A DNA stretch of 64,000 bases from Acidimicrobiales bacterium (GTDB lineage: Bacteria > Actinomycetota > Acidimicrobiia > Acidimicrobiales > Iamiaceae), in contig JAUJNP010000001.1 in the NCBI GenBank assembly GCA_030448105.1, forward strand, positions 214,982 through 278,981. Reading direction: 5' to 3'. This document shows positions 34,457-45,449 of this stretch, in pieces. The notes below the pieces were generated by a model that was not told where the DNA came from, made no database searches, and saw only the letters and a list, made by a program, of their open reading frames with translations. The stretch's first letter is position 1. Each line of letters begins with the position of its first letter. A program made the position numbers and the translations under genes.

Positions 34457-36457
34457 TCAGCCGGCCAGCACGAGGTCGACCACCGTTCCCCTGCGGACCT
34501 CGGTGCCGGCAGCGGGATCGGTGGCCACGGGCAGGCCCTTGGCCGGGCCCCGCACCTCGCCGGCCACCAAGCCCTGGGCCTCCAGGCGGGCCGCCGCCTC
34601 GGCGATGCTTGTGGTGCCTCTCACGTCGGGCACGGCCACCGGCGCGGGGCCCAGGGACACCACCAGGTTGACGGTCGACCCGCGGGGCAGCTTCGTACCC
34701 GCCGACTGGTCGGCGTCGATGACCAGGCCCTCGGCCACCTCGTCGTGGTGGCGGTAGGAGATGGCCGCCCGGAGCTGCACCCGGCCCAGCTCGGCCTCGG
34801 CCGCCTCGACGGTGGCCCCCTCCAGAGCGGCCGGCACCTCGCGGGGCGCCGGCCCGTCGGAGACGACCAGGTAGATCGTCTGGCCCTTGATCATGGTGGT
34901 GGGGGTGCCGTCGCCCAGGCGGATCACGTGGTCCTTCGGGATCTCCTCGTCGAAGGCGCGTGACCCGACCCGGGCCACCAGCCCCCGGGCGTCGATGGCT
35001 CTGAAGGCATCGGCGAGGGACTTGCCCCGCAGGTCCGTCGGCACGGCGGTGGGGGTGTTGCCGTCGGAGATCACCAGCGTCACCCGCGAGCCCTCCTCCA
35101 GCTCCACGCCGGGGCGGGGGCGGACGGCGATCACCTCGCCGGGCTCGGTGCCGTCGCGGCGGGTGTGCTCCTCGCGGACGTCCCACTTGAACCGGGCCAG
35201 CCTCTGGCGGGCGGCGTCCTCGGAGAGGCCGACGACCCGCTGGGGCACGGCGTGAACCGGGGTGCGGGTGGCGCGAGCCACGAAGGCGGCGGCGCCGGCG
35301 CCGAGGGCGGCGAGGAGCACCAACCCGAGGAGCACCCAGGGCCAGCGGCGCCGGGTTCGGTGTTCGCCGTCGGAGCTCACGACCGGCGGCGGCGGAGGGT
35401 CGGCCACCGTTACGGTCGCATCGTCGCCGGTGAGGTCGACGACGGCCCCGTCGGCCAAGGTGGGCACGGCGGGCAGCGCGCCGGCGGCCAGGAAGTCGGG
35501 CACGTCGAGCTCGTCGAGGTCGTCGTCGTCGCGCTGGCGGAGCCTGGTCATGAGGGTGGGGTCGGGATCGTCGGCCACGATGCCGGCGGCCACCGCGTCG
35601 GCCAGGGGCAGGGGCGCGGGCGCCGGGAGGCGGTCGGCGGTGGCCATGAGCGCCACCCCCAGGTCGTGGGCGTCGAGGCGGTCCTCGGGATCGGCCCGCC
35701 CGGCCCGCTGCAGCGGGCTCTGCAGCGGCCCGAGGGCATCGGGCACCCCGAGGTCCCGGCCGACCCTGGCCATCAGCGTGCCGATGGTGGTGTCGGCGGC
35801 GAAGGGCACCACCCCGGTGACCGCCTCCACCAGCGTGAGGGCGAGGGAGTACACGTCGGCCTTGCCGGTGAGGGCCTGCCCCTGGGCCTGCTCCGGCGAC
35901 GCGTAGCGGGCGGTGCCGAGGACCGCGCCCTGCGGCTCGGTCCACGCCGCCTCGGCCAGGGCGCGGGCCAGGCCGAAGTCGGCGATGCGCAGGCGGGCGT
36001 CGTCGCCGAAGAGGAGGTTGGCGGGCTTGATGTCGCGATGGACCAGGCCGCGCCGGTGGGCGTACTCGAGGCCCCGCGTGGCTTCCAGGCCGATCAACAG
36101 AGCTTGGGAAGGCGACAACCGCTCGTCGCGGTCGAGCATGGCCCGGAGGCTGCCGCCGCCGAGGTACTCGAGCACCAGGTAGGGGATGTCGTCCCCGCCG
36201 TCCTGGCCCCAGTCGTACACCGCCATGACGTTGGGGTGGTTGAGGGCGGCGGCCGCCTGCGCCTCGGCCTGGAAGCGGCGCAGGAAGTCGGCATCGTCGG
36301 CCAGGGCGGCATGGAGGACCTTGAGGGCGACGCGTCGCCGCAGCCGCACGTCGTCGGCCAGGAATACCTGGGCCGACGCGCCCCGCCCGATCGGGGCGAT
36401 GATCCGGTAGCGACCGCCCAGCACCCGACCGATCTCCTCGGCGCGCGACAGGGCCAC
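34457..36457 (-). CDS. PASTA-domain Ser/Thr protein kinase (PknB type)
   Basis: 666 residues. Kinase domain about 10-280: GRGASAQVFLA, VALKVL, HRDIKPANLL, DFGLARAL, SPEQAQG. An acidic linker, a membrane helix (about 375-400, WPWVLLGLVLLAALGAGAA), and four PASTA repeats follow, the last starting VPDVRGTTSIAEAAARLEAQ. PASTA kinases sense peptidoglycan and control growth and division. The usual neighbours (rodA, pbpA, fhaA) are not here. The GTG at 36457 lies 6 nt after TACCCT and gives the proper N-terminus; no ATG is available. Confidence 0.93.
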   Translation of the reverse strand: MALSRAEEIGRVLGGRYRIIAPIGRGASAQVFLADDVRLRRRVALKVLHAALADDADFLRRFQAEAQAAAALNHPNVMAVYDWGQDGGDDIPYLVLEYLGGGSLRAMLDRDERLSPSQALLIGLEATRGLEYAHRRGLVHRDIKPANLLFGDDARLRIADFGLARALAEAAWTEPQGAVLGTARYASPEQAQGQALTGKADVYSLALTLVEAVTGVVPFAADTTIGTLMARVGRDLGVPDALGPLQSPLQRAGRADPEDRLDAHDLGVALMATADRLPAPAPLPLADAVAAGIVADDPDPTLMTRLRQRDDDDLDELDVPDFLAAGALPAVPTLADGAVVDLTGDDATVTVADPPPPPVVSSDGEHRTRRRWPWVLLGLVLLAALGAGAAAFVARATRTPVHAVPQRVVGLSEDAARQRLARFKWDVREEHTRRDGTEPGEVIAVRPRPGVELEEGSRVTLVISDGNTPTAVPTDLRGKSLADAFRAIDARGLVARVGSRAFDEEIPKDHVIRLGDGTPTTMIKGQTIYLVVSDGPAPREVPAALEGATVEAAEAELGRVQLRAAISYRHHDEVAEGLVIDADQSAGTKLPRGSTVNLVVSLGPAPVAVPDVRGTTSIAEAAARLEAQGLVAGEVRGPAKGLPVATDPAAGTEVRRGTVVDLVLAG

Positions 36458-36463
36458 CCGCCG

Positions 36464-36469
36464 AGGGTA
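36464..36469 (-). promoter_or_regulatory. Leaderless-type -10 box (PASTA kinase)
   Basis: TACCCT on the minus strand lies 6 nt before the GTG at 36457. Confidence 0.55.
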
Positions 36470-36523
36470 ACGGAGGCCCTCGGCCCGCTCGCGGCAATGC
36501 CGCCGCGCCAAGATGGGCTCGCC

Positions 36524-37045
36524 GTGTCGGACCCCTCGCCCCCCTCGTCCATCGTCAACCCCCCGCCGCAGCCGCTGTTCTCGGTGCGGCGGCTGGTGAT
36601 CGTGCTGGTGCTGGTGGCCGCGGGCGCCATCCTCGTGTGGAGCTTCCGGGGGACCACCAGCACCGGCGGCGGTAGCGCCTGCGCCACCCCGGCGGTGGTG
36701 GGTTTCGACCCCGCCCCCGGCGGCCGGGTCCTGCGCCAGGCCCAGGTCGGCGTGGAGCTGCGACCGGGCTACGACGGGCGCATCAGCATCGACGGGCGGG
36801 AGATCCCCCAGGAGCAGATGGCGGGCGCCGTGCTCCCCGGCACCGAGGCCTACGACCAGCTCTCGGCCCAGGAGCGCCGGCTCGGCCCCCGCCCCAACAA
36901 CAAGAACGTGGTGAAGTTCCAGCCCGGCCCGGGCAAGGTGGTCACCCGCTTCAGCGGGCAGCTGGAGATCACCATCCGCTACTGGCGCCAGTCCGAAGGG
37001 CCCGGCAGCGCCGAGGCCTGCAGCTACACCGTCTTCGTCACCTGA
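36524..37045 (+). CDS. Single-pass membrane protein of unknown function
   Basis: 173 residues. A short cytoplasmic N-terminus, one membrane helix (about 23-42, RLVIVLVLVAAGAILVWSF), then an outside domain with two Cys (SACATP and AEACSYT) that may form a disulfide. Beta-rich stretches GRISIDGREIP and LEITIRYWRQ suggest an Ig-like or beta-sandwich fold. The GTG at 36524 was chosen. It is divergent from the PASTA kinase with a 66-bp gap. Confidence 0.72.
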   Translation: MSDPSPPSSIVNPPPQPLFSVRRLVIVLVLVAAGAILVWSFRGTTSTGGGSACATPAVVGFDPAPGGRVLRQAQVGVELRPGYDGRISIDGREIPQEQMAGAVLPGTEAYDQLSAQERRLGPRPNNKNVVKFQPGPGKVVTRFSGQLEITIRYWRQSEGPGSAEACSYTVFVT

Positions 37046-37293
37046 TCGGGCATCGACAGCGAGCCCCACGGCGGGAGGAACCCGCTCAACTCCGTGGCGA
37101 GCGGGGATCGGATCACCCGCCGGATCGCAGCTGCTAGCGGCGCGCGCCCCGCATCCGCCCCCGACGTCCCTACTCCAGCGCGTAGCGCCCCGTTACCGTC
37201 GTCGTCAGGGGTTCTCTCCGTCGCGGCCTTCAGCAGGCGCAACTCCCTACTTCAACGCGAAGCCGATGTGAGCCACTCGTATCGGCCGCTTCG
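37046..37293. other. Gene-free stretch at the edge of a lower-GC insert
   Basis: About 250 bp with GC and codon-like periodicity unlike the flanks. A 72-codon open frame on the minus strand (37024-37242) runs into the upstream gene and has no ribosome site or recognisable motif. I see nothing else supportable here. Confidence 0.4.
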
Positions 37294-37683
37294 TTATTCC
37301 GACATGAACTTGGCAGCGAACTCGACAAGCAGGGCTAGTTCGGCACTCTTTACCTCTTGCTCAGTAGCACCGACACGCTCAGGCCCCAGCCGGATCAGGA
37401 ATCTGCGGAGCGTTGAGGCCAACTCGTCGGCTCGCAGCTCCCGTTGAGCCGGCGCGAAAACACGGATTCGTTCAGTAGGCGGGATTAGGAGGCGTCTGAT
37501 GCGCCCATCGGACCGGCTACGGAAGACCTCCGCCTGCAGTACGAGGCCTGTCGCGTCGTAGAACCTGTACTCACCGTTGCGCACGTCGATCGGTTCGATG
37601 CCGGCCGCGGCTTGGTCGGGGCCCGAGTACACACTGACATCACCATGTTCGTCGACGATGATCGGGCACTCGAGCGCGGCCAT
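37294..37683 (-). CDS. Hypothetical protein, possible immunity-type
   Basis: 129 residues with clearly lower GC than the window (many A/T third positions). It begins MAALECPIIVDEHGDVSVYS and includes VRNGEYRFYDATGLVLQAEV. No catalytic motif is seen. Its size, the isolated foreign composition and the short ORF 10 nt upstream resemble an immunity gene of a polymorphic toxin module, but this is only an analogy. It lies directly downstream of ligA on the same strand. Confidence 0.6.
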   Translation of the reverse strand: MAALECPIIVDEHGDVSVYSGPDQAAAGIEPIDVRNGEYRFYDATGLVLQAEVFRSRSDGRIRRLLIPPTERIRVFAPAQRELRADELASTLRRFLIRLGPERVGATEQEVKSAELALLVEFAAKFMSE

Positions 37684-37693
37684 TAGAACCGGT

Positions 37694-37869
37694 TCAGAAG
37701 GAGGTGTCCTTCGAGCTCTTTTTCAATGGCCTATGGACCACCACGAACCGGCCATCAGAAGACACATCCGGCTCGACGCCCGGAATGGAATCGTCAGCGG
37801 GCGTCCCGCCCGAATCCTTCGACACCAACGACCTCGAATCCGCCGCCCGCAACCAGCTCGACACGCGCA

Positions 37870-37870
<1 letters not shown>
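37694..37870 (-). CDS. Short ORF overlapping the ligA stop
   Basis: 58 residues, MRVSSWLRAADSRSLVSKDS and on, ending in a basic Lys/Ser-rich tail. Its ATG shares a base with the ligA stop (TGATG), a translational-coupling arrangement, and it ends 10 nt before the next ORF. Composition is lower in GC, like the next gene. It could be the C-terminal remnant of a larger protein, for example a toxin domain, joined to ligA by insertion. Function unknown. Confidence 0.4.
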
Positions 37871-40026
<2,156 letters not shown>

Positions 40027-40114
40027 ACGAGCGTGACCCTCAACCCGGCCGGGCCGGCGCCGACAGTCCAGGGGGAAGGGCCCAGGACAACACGATGACG
40101 GCGGCGGAGCGGAC

Positions 40115-41302
40115 ATGGGACTGAACGGATCGCTCGAGGACTACTCGCCGGCGGGCGCGCTCCGGGTTCTCTCCTCCACCGGCCGCACGGGAGCGGTGCG
40201 CTTCAGCGGGGAGGCCGGGTGCACCGTCTACCTGCACGAGGGCGAGCTGTACTTCGCCCGCGACGACCACACCGACCAGGCCCTCGTCACCGCCCTGGTG
40301 CGCCCCGGGCGGGTCAGCGCCGAGGACTGGGCCCGGGCCATCGAGGACGCCGACGAGGCGTCCCGGGTGGGCGAGCAGCTCGTGCAGAGCGGGTCCATCG
40401 ACCCGGACCGGTTGGCCTCGGTGACCCTGTCGGTGGCGTACGACCCCTTGATCCGTCTGTTCCGGGAGGGCGACGGCGCCTTCGAGTTCGAGGCCGAGGC
40501 CGTCCACTGGATCGGTCCGTACCGCACCTTCGACGTCGACACCATCGTCGGTGAGGTGCGCCGCCGGGTGCGCGAGGTGGACGAGATGAGCCCGGTGGTG
40601 CCCTCGGTGGACGCCTGGGTGTCGGCCAGCCGCACGCTCCCGGGCACCGACGGCGAGGTGACCCTGCGGCGCGACGAGTGGGAGCTGATCGCATCGTTGG
40701 CCGGCCCCCGCACCGTCACCGAGCTGGCCGGGGAGATGGGCCGGGGCCGATACTCCACCGCCCGGGTCGTCTACCGCCTCGCCCGGGCCGGCCTGGTGCA
40801 GGTGGTGCCCGAGGCGCTGGCGCCTCTACCGCTGGTCGGCACCGCCGACCCGGCCGCGGTGGACCTGACCGAAGGGGCCGACCTCGCCGCCTGGGACCGG
40901 GGCTTCAAGCACACCGAGGCCACCGACCGTTCTGGCCTGGAGCCCTGTGGTCAGGGCGGCGCCGATCCAAGTCAGGACGACCCTCCCGCCGAGGAGGTCC
41001 GGTGGGCGCCGTGGCCCGCGTTGGAGGACCTGGCCATGGACGACCCCGCCGCAGTGGCGACCGTGCCCGGCAGCGGGAGCATCGGGGCCCTCGTCGAGGC
41101 GGCCGAGGTCGAGCCGGCCGAGCCGGCCGGGGCGGTCGGGGCGGCCGAGGCCGACCCGGCTGGCCCCGCTCCCGAACCGGACCGCACCTCCGATGCCGCC
41201 TGGCTGGAGGGCCTCTACGCCCAGTTCATGCACGAACCGGAACCGGCGGGGCGCAAGCGCAAGAAGGAGGCGTCTCGACGCGGCCTTCGCCGCCCCCGGT
41301 GA
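40115..41302 (+). CDS. DUF4388 (PATAN-like) domain protein
   Basis: 395 residues. The N-terminal part (about 1-110: GLNGSLEDYSPAGALRVLSSTGRTGAVRF, EGELYFARDD) matches DUF4388, a domain found in two-component and gliding-control proteins. A winged-helix-like stretch follows (about 190-235, TVTELAGEMGRGRYSTARVVYRLARAGLV). The last 150 residues are Pro/Glu/Ala-rich and end in a basic tail, probably disordered. The ATG at 40115 follows GCGGAG. The role is unknown, perhaps a signalling scaffold. Confidence 0.8.
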   Translation: MGLNGSLEDYSPAGALRVLSSTGRTGAVRFSGEAGCTVYLHEGELYFARDDHTDQALVTALVRPGRVSAEDWARAIEDADEASRVGEQLVQSGSIDPDRLASVTLSVAYDPLIRLFREGDGAFEFEAEAVHWIGPYRTFDVDTIVGEVRRRVREVDEMSPVVPSVDAWVSASRTLPGTDGEVTLRRDEWELIASLAGPRTVTELAGEMGRGRYSTARVVYRLARAGLVQVVPEALAPLPLVGTADPAAVDLTEGADLAAWDRGFKHTEATDRSGLEPCGQGGADPSQDDPPAEEVRWAPWPALEDLAMDDPAAVATVPGSGSIGALVEAAEVEPAEPAGAVGAAEADPAGPAPEPDRTSDAAWLEGLYAQFMHEPEPAGRKRKKEASRRGLRRPR

Positions 41303-41360
41303 GCTGAGCCCGCCGAACCTGGAGTAGCCACCTGATGGGCAGGTGGGCAAGTCTCGGCCG

Positions 41361-42248
41361 ATGAGCGAGCCGGGGACCTGGAGCGTGCGGGCCACCTGGG
41401 TGGCGGCGCCGTTCACCGTCGGCCCCGTCCTCGCCGCCGCCCTCGACCCCCGCTCCCCGGGGGTGCAGGGCACGGCCACCGTGCTGGCGTGGGCGGCGTG
41501 GGCCTTGGCGCTGGGCGCCGCCCTGGTGCCCACCACGGTGTCGCTCACGCTGGTGCGCACCATCGTGCCCGGCGCGGTGGCGGCGTCGCTGTGGGCCGCG
41601 ACCGTCGGGGCCCCGGCCGAGCTCGCTGCCTGGAAGCCGGCGCTGGCGTTGGCAGGCGCGGTGCTGGCCACCGCAGCCGCCTTGTCCCCGCTCACCGGTG
41701 ACGCGTTCGTGAACGGCTCCGCCTACGGCGACGAGCGCCGCCTCGCCCTCCGGGTCCCGGCTCCGCTGCTCGTCCTCGTGCCGCTGTTGTGGGCCGTCAT
41801 GGCCACCGCCACCGTCGCCGGGCCGCTGCTGCTGGGCGCCGGCCAGTGGGTGGCCGGGACGGCCGCCAGCTTTGCCGGGGTGGCGGTGGTGGTCCTCGGC
41901 GGCCGCTCCCTCCACGGCCTGGCGCGGCGCTGGGTGGTGTTCGTGCCCGCCGGCGTGGTGCTGCACGACCGCCTCGCGCTGGCCGACCCGGCACTGTTCC
42001 CCCGCCGCATGGTGGCCCGCCTGGGCCCCGCCCCGGTGGGCGCCGACGCCGACCCGGGCGCCCTCGACCTCACCGCCCGGGCGCTGGGGCTGGTACTGCT
42101 GCTCGAGCTGCACGAGGTGCTGCCGGTGGGCGTGCCCGCCGGCCGCCGGGAGGTCGCCACCGTCGACACCCGGCGGCTCCTCTTCACCCCCACCCGCCCG
42201 GGGGCGGTGCTCAGCGAGGCGCGGGCCCGCCGGCTGCCGGCGGGCTGA
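41361..42248 (+). CDS. Multi-pass membrane protein of unknown function
   Basis: 295 residues with about five to six membrane helices in the first 190 residues (TVLAWAAWALALGAALVP, PAPLLVLVPLLWAVMATATVA). A cytoplasmic C-terminal domain of about 100 residues holds LALADPALFPRRMVARLGPAP and RREVATVDTRRLLFTPTRPGAVL. It resembles a conserved actinobacterial membrane protein often next to mnmA, but I cannot name a function. Its 3' end overlaps the convergent mnmA gene by 38 bp. A GTG at 41343 is an alternative start. Confidence 0.72.
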   Translation: MSEPGTWSVRATWVAAPFTVGPVLAAALDPRSPGVQGTATVLAWAAWALALGAALVPTTVSLTLVRTIVPGAVAASLWAATVGAPAELAAWKPALALAGAVLATAAALSPLTGDAFVNGSAYGDERRLALRVPAPLLVLVPLLWAVMATATVAGPLLLGAGQWVAGTAASFAGVAVVVLGGRSLHGLARRWVVFVPAGVVLHDRLALADPALFPRRMVARLGPAPVGADADPGALDLTARALGLVLLLELHEVLPVGVPAGRREVATVDTRRLLFTPTRPGAVLSEARARRLPAG

Positions 42249-43299
42249 GGGCCGTGCCCCCGCCGACCACCTCGTCGCCCTCGTAGAACACCACGCTCTG
42301 GCCGGGCGCCACCCGACGCTCCGGGCGGTGCCACCGCACCGTCACCTCCCCGGCGCAGTCGCTTGCCGTGCCGCCGAGGACCAGGTCACCGGGGCGGGGC
42401 ACGCCGTGGGCGCTGCACTGAACGAGCGTGGCGCCCGAGCACGGACCGGCCGCCCACACCACCCCCCCGACCGCCTGCTCGGCGGTGAGCAACTCGGCGG
42501 CCGACCCCACCGTGACCGTGGCCGCCACGGGGTCGGCGTGCACGGCGAAGCGCGCCTCGCCACCGCCCGCCAGCCCGAGGCCGCGGCGCTGGCCCACGGT
42601 GACGAGCTCGACCGCCTCCACCCGGCCCACCACGAGCCCGTCGCCATCGACCACCCGCCCCGGCGTGAGCGCCACCCGCGGCTCGAGAAACGCCCGCCGG
42701 CCGCCCGTGGCGGAGACGAAGCACACGTCCTGGCTGTCGGGCTTGTCCGCCGTGCGCAACCCGAGGGCACGGGCCAGGTTCCGCACCTCGGCCTTGGTGC
42801 GGTCGCCCACCGGGAACCGCACCCGGGCCAACGCCCCCTGGTCCAGCACGTGCAGCACGTAGGACTGGTCCTTGGCCCGGTCCGCGCCCCGCGCCACCCG
42901 GCGGGTGCCGTCGGCGTGGGTCGTCACCCGGGCGTGGTGGCCGGTGGCGACCGCCTCGAACCCCAGGGCCGCCGCCCGCTCCATCAACCGGTCGAACTTG
43001 AGGTGGCGGTTGCAGGCGATGCACGGGTTCGGGGTGCGGCCCGCCTGGTGGTCGCCCACGTAGGGGTCGACGACGTGGCGGGCGAAGTCGGCCCCGAAGT
43101 CGAAGGTGTGGTGGTCGATGTCGAGGTGGTCGGCCACGCGGCGGGCGTCGTCCACGTCGGAGACCGAGCAGCACCCGGCGTCGGACGGGCCGCCCCAGAG
43201 CTTCATGGTGACGCCGACGACCTCGTGGCCGTCACGCTGCAACAGGGCGGCGGCCACCGACGAGTCGACCCCACCCGACATGGCCACCAGCACCTTCAT
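42211..43299 (-). CDS. mnmA: tRNA-specific 2-thiouridylase
   Basis: 362 residues. MnmA thiolates U34 of tRNA(Lys/Glu/Gln). The PP-loop MSGGVDSSVAAALL binds ATP. Catalytic cysteines are in NPCIACNRHLKF and DSQDVCFVS. The ATG at 43299 follows GAGGATCC. It lies 39 nt downstream of the cysteine desulfurase gene, the sulfur donor, on the same strand, as in mycobacteria. Confidence 0.95.
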   Translation of the reverse strand: MKVLVAMSGGVDSSVAAALLQRDGHEVVGVTMKLWGGPSDAGCCSVSDVDDARRVADHLDIDHHTFDFGADFARHVVDPYVGDHQAGRTPNPCIACNRHLKFDRLMERAAALGFEAVATGHHARVTTHADGTRRVARGADRAKDQSYVLHVLDQGALARVRFPVGDRTKAEVRNLARALGLRTADKPDSQDVCFVSATGGRRAFLEPRVALTPGRVVDGDGLVVGRVEAVELVTVGQRRGLGLAGGGEARFAVHADPVAATVTVGSAAELLTAEQAVGGVVWAAGPCSGATLVQCSAHGVPRPGDLVLGGTASDCAGEVTVRWHRPERRVAPGQSVVFYEGDEVVGGGTALSPPAAGGPAPR

Positions 43300-43338
43300 G
43301 GCAGGATCCTCACGACAGGACCTTCGTGGCAGCACGCC

Positions 43339-44502
43339 TCATAGCCGGGCCTGGCGCAGGCGGGCGACGGCGGCGGGCACGACGGTGAGGGCGTGGTCGA
43401 CGTCGGCCTCGGTGGTGGTCCAGCCCAGCGAGAGGCGCAGCGATCCCCCGGCGCGGGCCCGGTCCATGCCCATGGCCGCCAGCACGTGGGACGGCTCGGC
43501 CGCGCCGCTGGCGCACGACGACGCCGCCGACGCGCACACCCCCGCCTGGTCGAGCAGGAAGAGCAGAGCTTCGGCCTCCACGTCGTCGAAGCAGAGGTGG
43601 CAGCTCCCGGCGACCTTGTGGTCCCGGTTCGGCCACGCGCCGCCGACGCCGGTCTCCACCGTGCCCGGGACGGCGGCGAGGAGGCCGTCGGCCAACCGGT
43701 CGCGCAGGGCGCCGACCCGGGCCACCACCTCGGAGCGGTCGCCCTGCAGGACCCGGGCGGCGGCGGCCATGCCGACGATGCCGGCCACGTTGGACGTGCC
43801 GCTGCGCCGGTCGCGCTCCTGGCCACCGCCTCGCAGCAGCGGGGCGAGGGCCACCCCGCGGCGGACCACGAGGGCGCCGACCCCCTGAGGTCCGCCGAAC
43901 TTGTGGGCGCTCACCGACACGAGCCCGGCTGCCGCCGCCGCCGGGGCAACGTCGAGCCAGGGGAAGGCCTGCACCGCGTCGGTGTGGAGCACGGCGCCGG
44001 GGGCGTGTTCGGCCACCAGCACCACCACCTCCTCGAGGGGGGTGACCGTGCCCACCTCGTTGTTGGCCAGCATCACCGAGACCACCGCCACGTCGGGCCC
44101 GAGGGCGGCGCTCAGCGAGTCGTGGTCGACCCGGCCGGTGCCGTCCACGCCCACCAGCCGGCCCGCCGCTGCCTCCACCGGGGCGAGCACCGCCTGGTGC
44201 TCGGCGGCGGGGGCCACCGCTACCGACCCGGGACGGCAGGCAAGGGCACCGGCGACGGCGGTGTTGTCGGCCTCGGTGCCGCCGGAGGTGAACACCACCT
44301 CTCCCGGTTCGCACCCCAATGCCTCGGCCATCACGTCGCGGGCGTCGTCAACCGCCCGCCGGGCCGCCCGCGCCGGCCGGTGGCTGCCCGACGGGTTCCC
44401 GAAGCGATCGGTGAGGAACGGCAGCATGGCGTCGAGCGCCTCCGGCCGCATCGGCGTGGTCGCCGCATGGTCCAGGTAGGTCAGGACGGGTCCGGGCGAC
44501 AT
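43339..44502 (-). CDS. iscS: Cysteine desulfurase (NifS/IscS family)
   Basis: 387 residues. PLP-dependent enzyme releasing sulfur from cysteine as a persulfide. DHAATTPMRPEAL, TSGGTEADN, the PLP Lys in SAHKFGGPQG, GGGQERDRRSGTSN and the active Cys in SSCASGAAEPSHVL are all present. The context with mnmA suggests it feeds tRNA thiolation; it may also serve Fe-S assembly. Start: ATG at 44502, 8 nt after TACCCT. Confidence 0.94.
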   Translation of the reverse strand: MSPGPVLTYLDHAATTPMRPEALDAMLPFLTDRFGNPSGSHRPARAARRAVDDARDVMAEALGCEPGEVVFTSGGTEADNTAVAGALACRPGSVAVAPAAEHQAVLAPVEAAAGRLVGVDGTGRVDHDSLSAALGPDVAVVSVMLANNEVGTVTPLEEVVVLVAEHAPGAVLHTDAVQAFPWLDVAPAAAAAGLVSVSAHKFGGPQGVGALVVRRGVALAPLLRGGGQERDRRSGTSNVAGIVGMAAAARVLQGDRSEVVARVGALRDRLADGLLAAVPGTVETGVGGAWPNRDHKVAGSCHLCFDDVEAEALLFLLDQAGVCASAASSCASGAAEPSHVLAAMGMDRARAGGSLRLSLGWTTTEADVDHALTVVPAAVARLRQARL

Positions 44503-44510
44503 CGCCCGCA

Positions 44511-44516
44511 AGGGTA
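44511..44516 (-). promoter_or_regulatory. Leaderless-type -10 box (cysteine desulfurase)
   Basis: TACCCT on the minus strand lies 8 nt before the ATG at 44502, slightly further than the other cases. Confidence 0.45.
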
Positions 44517-44520
44517 CGGC

Positions 44521-44646
44521 GGCGTCGCGAGCGCCACGCGAGCAGCCGCCACGCGAGCGCCGGAGGCGGTCGCCCAGCAACACGGCGTCGCGAGCGCCAC
44601 GCGAGCAGCCGCCACGCGAGCGCCGGAGGCGGTCGCCCACCAACAC
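44521..44646. repeat. Two-copy 63-bp tandem repeat between divergent genes
   Basis: 44521-44583 and 44584-44646 match at all but one base. Each unit contains GCGAGCGCCACGCGAGC and GAGCGCCGGAGGC, with internal partial repeats. It fills the gap between cysteine desulfurase and methyltransferase. Confidence 0.9.
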
Positions 44647-44683
44647 GGCGTGCCCGCAGCTATGCGAGCGCCAATATTGCGGG

Positions 44684-45439
44684 GTGGATGGATACGGGCC
44701 CTCGACCTACGGCGACCGCTTCGCCTCCGTCTACGACGAGTGGTACGGCGCCGACCCCGACACCGCCACCTGCGTGGACACGCTGGCCGAGCTGGCCGCC
44801 GGCCGGCCCGTGCTGGAGCTGGGGGTGGGCACCGGGCGCCTCGCCATCCCCCTGGCCGGTCGGGGCCTGGCCGTCACCGGCGTGGACGCCTCGGCGGCGA
44901 TGCTGGCCGCGCTGGCGGCCAAACCGGGCGGCGAGCGGGTGCGGGCCGTCGAGGCCGACATGGGCGGCCCCCTCCCCCACGGCCCGTGGGGCCTGGTGGT
45001 GGTGGCCCGCAACACGCTCTTCAACCTGGCCGACGAACATCGGCAACGGGCCTGCCTCGCCGAGGTCGCCCGCCGCCTCGCGCCCGGAGGCGCCCTCGTC
45101 GTCGAGGCGTTCGTGCCCGACGGGTCCCGCCAACGGTCCTCGGTGGAGGTGCGCGCCGTGGAGGCCGACAGGGTCGTGCTCTTCGTCGACCGCCACGACC
45201 CCGAGACCCAACAAGCGTGGAGCTCGTTCGTGGAGCTGACGCCGGCGGGCACGTCGTTCCGGCCGTGCCACCTGCGCTACGCCACTCCCGAGCAGCTCGA
45301 CGAGATGGCCGGGGCCGCCGGGCTCGTGCGCACGGCGCGCTGGTCGGGCTGGGACCGCGGCCACTTCGGCGAGGAGAGCCCCGCCCACGTGTCGGTCTAC
45401 GGCCTGGAGTCCGCGTCTCACCAGCAGGACCGGCCGTAG
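44684..45439 (+). CDS. SAM-dependent methyltransferase
   Basis: 251 residues, class I fold. Motif I is VLELGVGTGRLAIPLAGRG, motif II VTGVDASAAML, and later VEADMGGPLPHGPWGLVVVARNTLFNL. Substrate unknown. The GTG at 44684 gives the N-terminus MDGYGPSTYGDRFASVYDEW, typical for the family. Its stop TAG is also the start of the -10 box of galT. Confidence 0.88.
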   Translation: MDGYGPSTYGDRFASVYDEWYGADPDTATCVDTLAELAAGRPVLELGVGTGRLAIPLAGRGLAVTGVDASAAMLAALAAKPGGERVRAVEADMGGPLPHGPWGLVVVARNTLFNLADEHRQRACLAEVARRLAPGGALVVEAFVPDGSRQRSSVEVRAVEADRVVLFVDRHDPETQQAWSSFVELTPAGTSFRPCHLRYATPEQLDEMAGAAGLVRTARWSGWDRGHFGEESPAHVSVYGLESASHQQDRP

Positions 45440-45442
45440 CAT
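45437..45442 (+). promoter_or_regulatory. Leaderless-type -10 box (galT), overlapping a stop codon
   Basis: TAGCAT begins with the stop TAG of the methyltransferase gene and lies 7 nt before the GTG at 45450. Confidence 0.5.
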
Positions 45443-45449
45443 GAGCTGA

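Noticed and set aside
37024-37242. Minus-strand 72-codon frame
   Set aside because: No ribosome site, no motif, and it overlaps the end of the membrane-protein gene.
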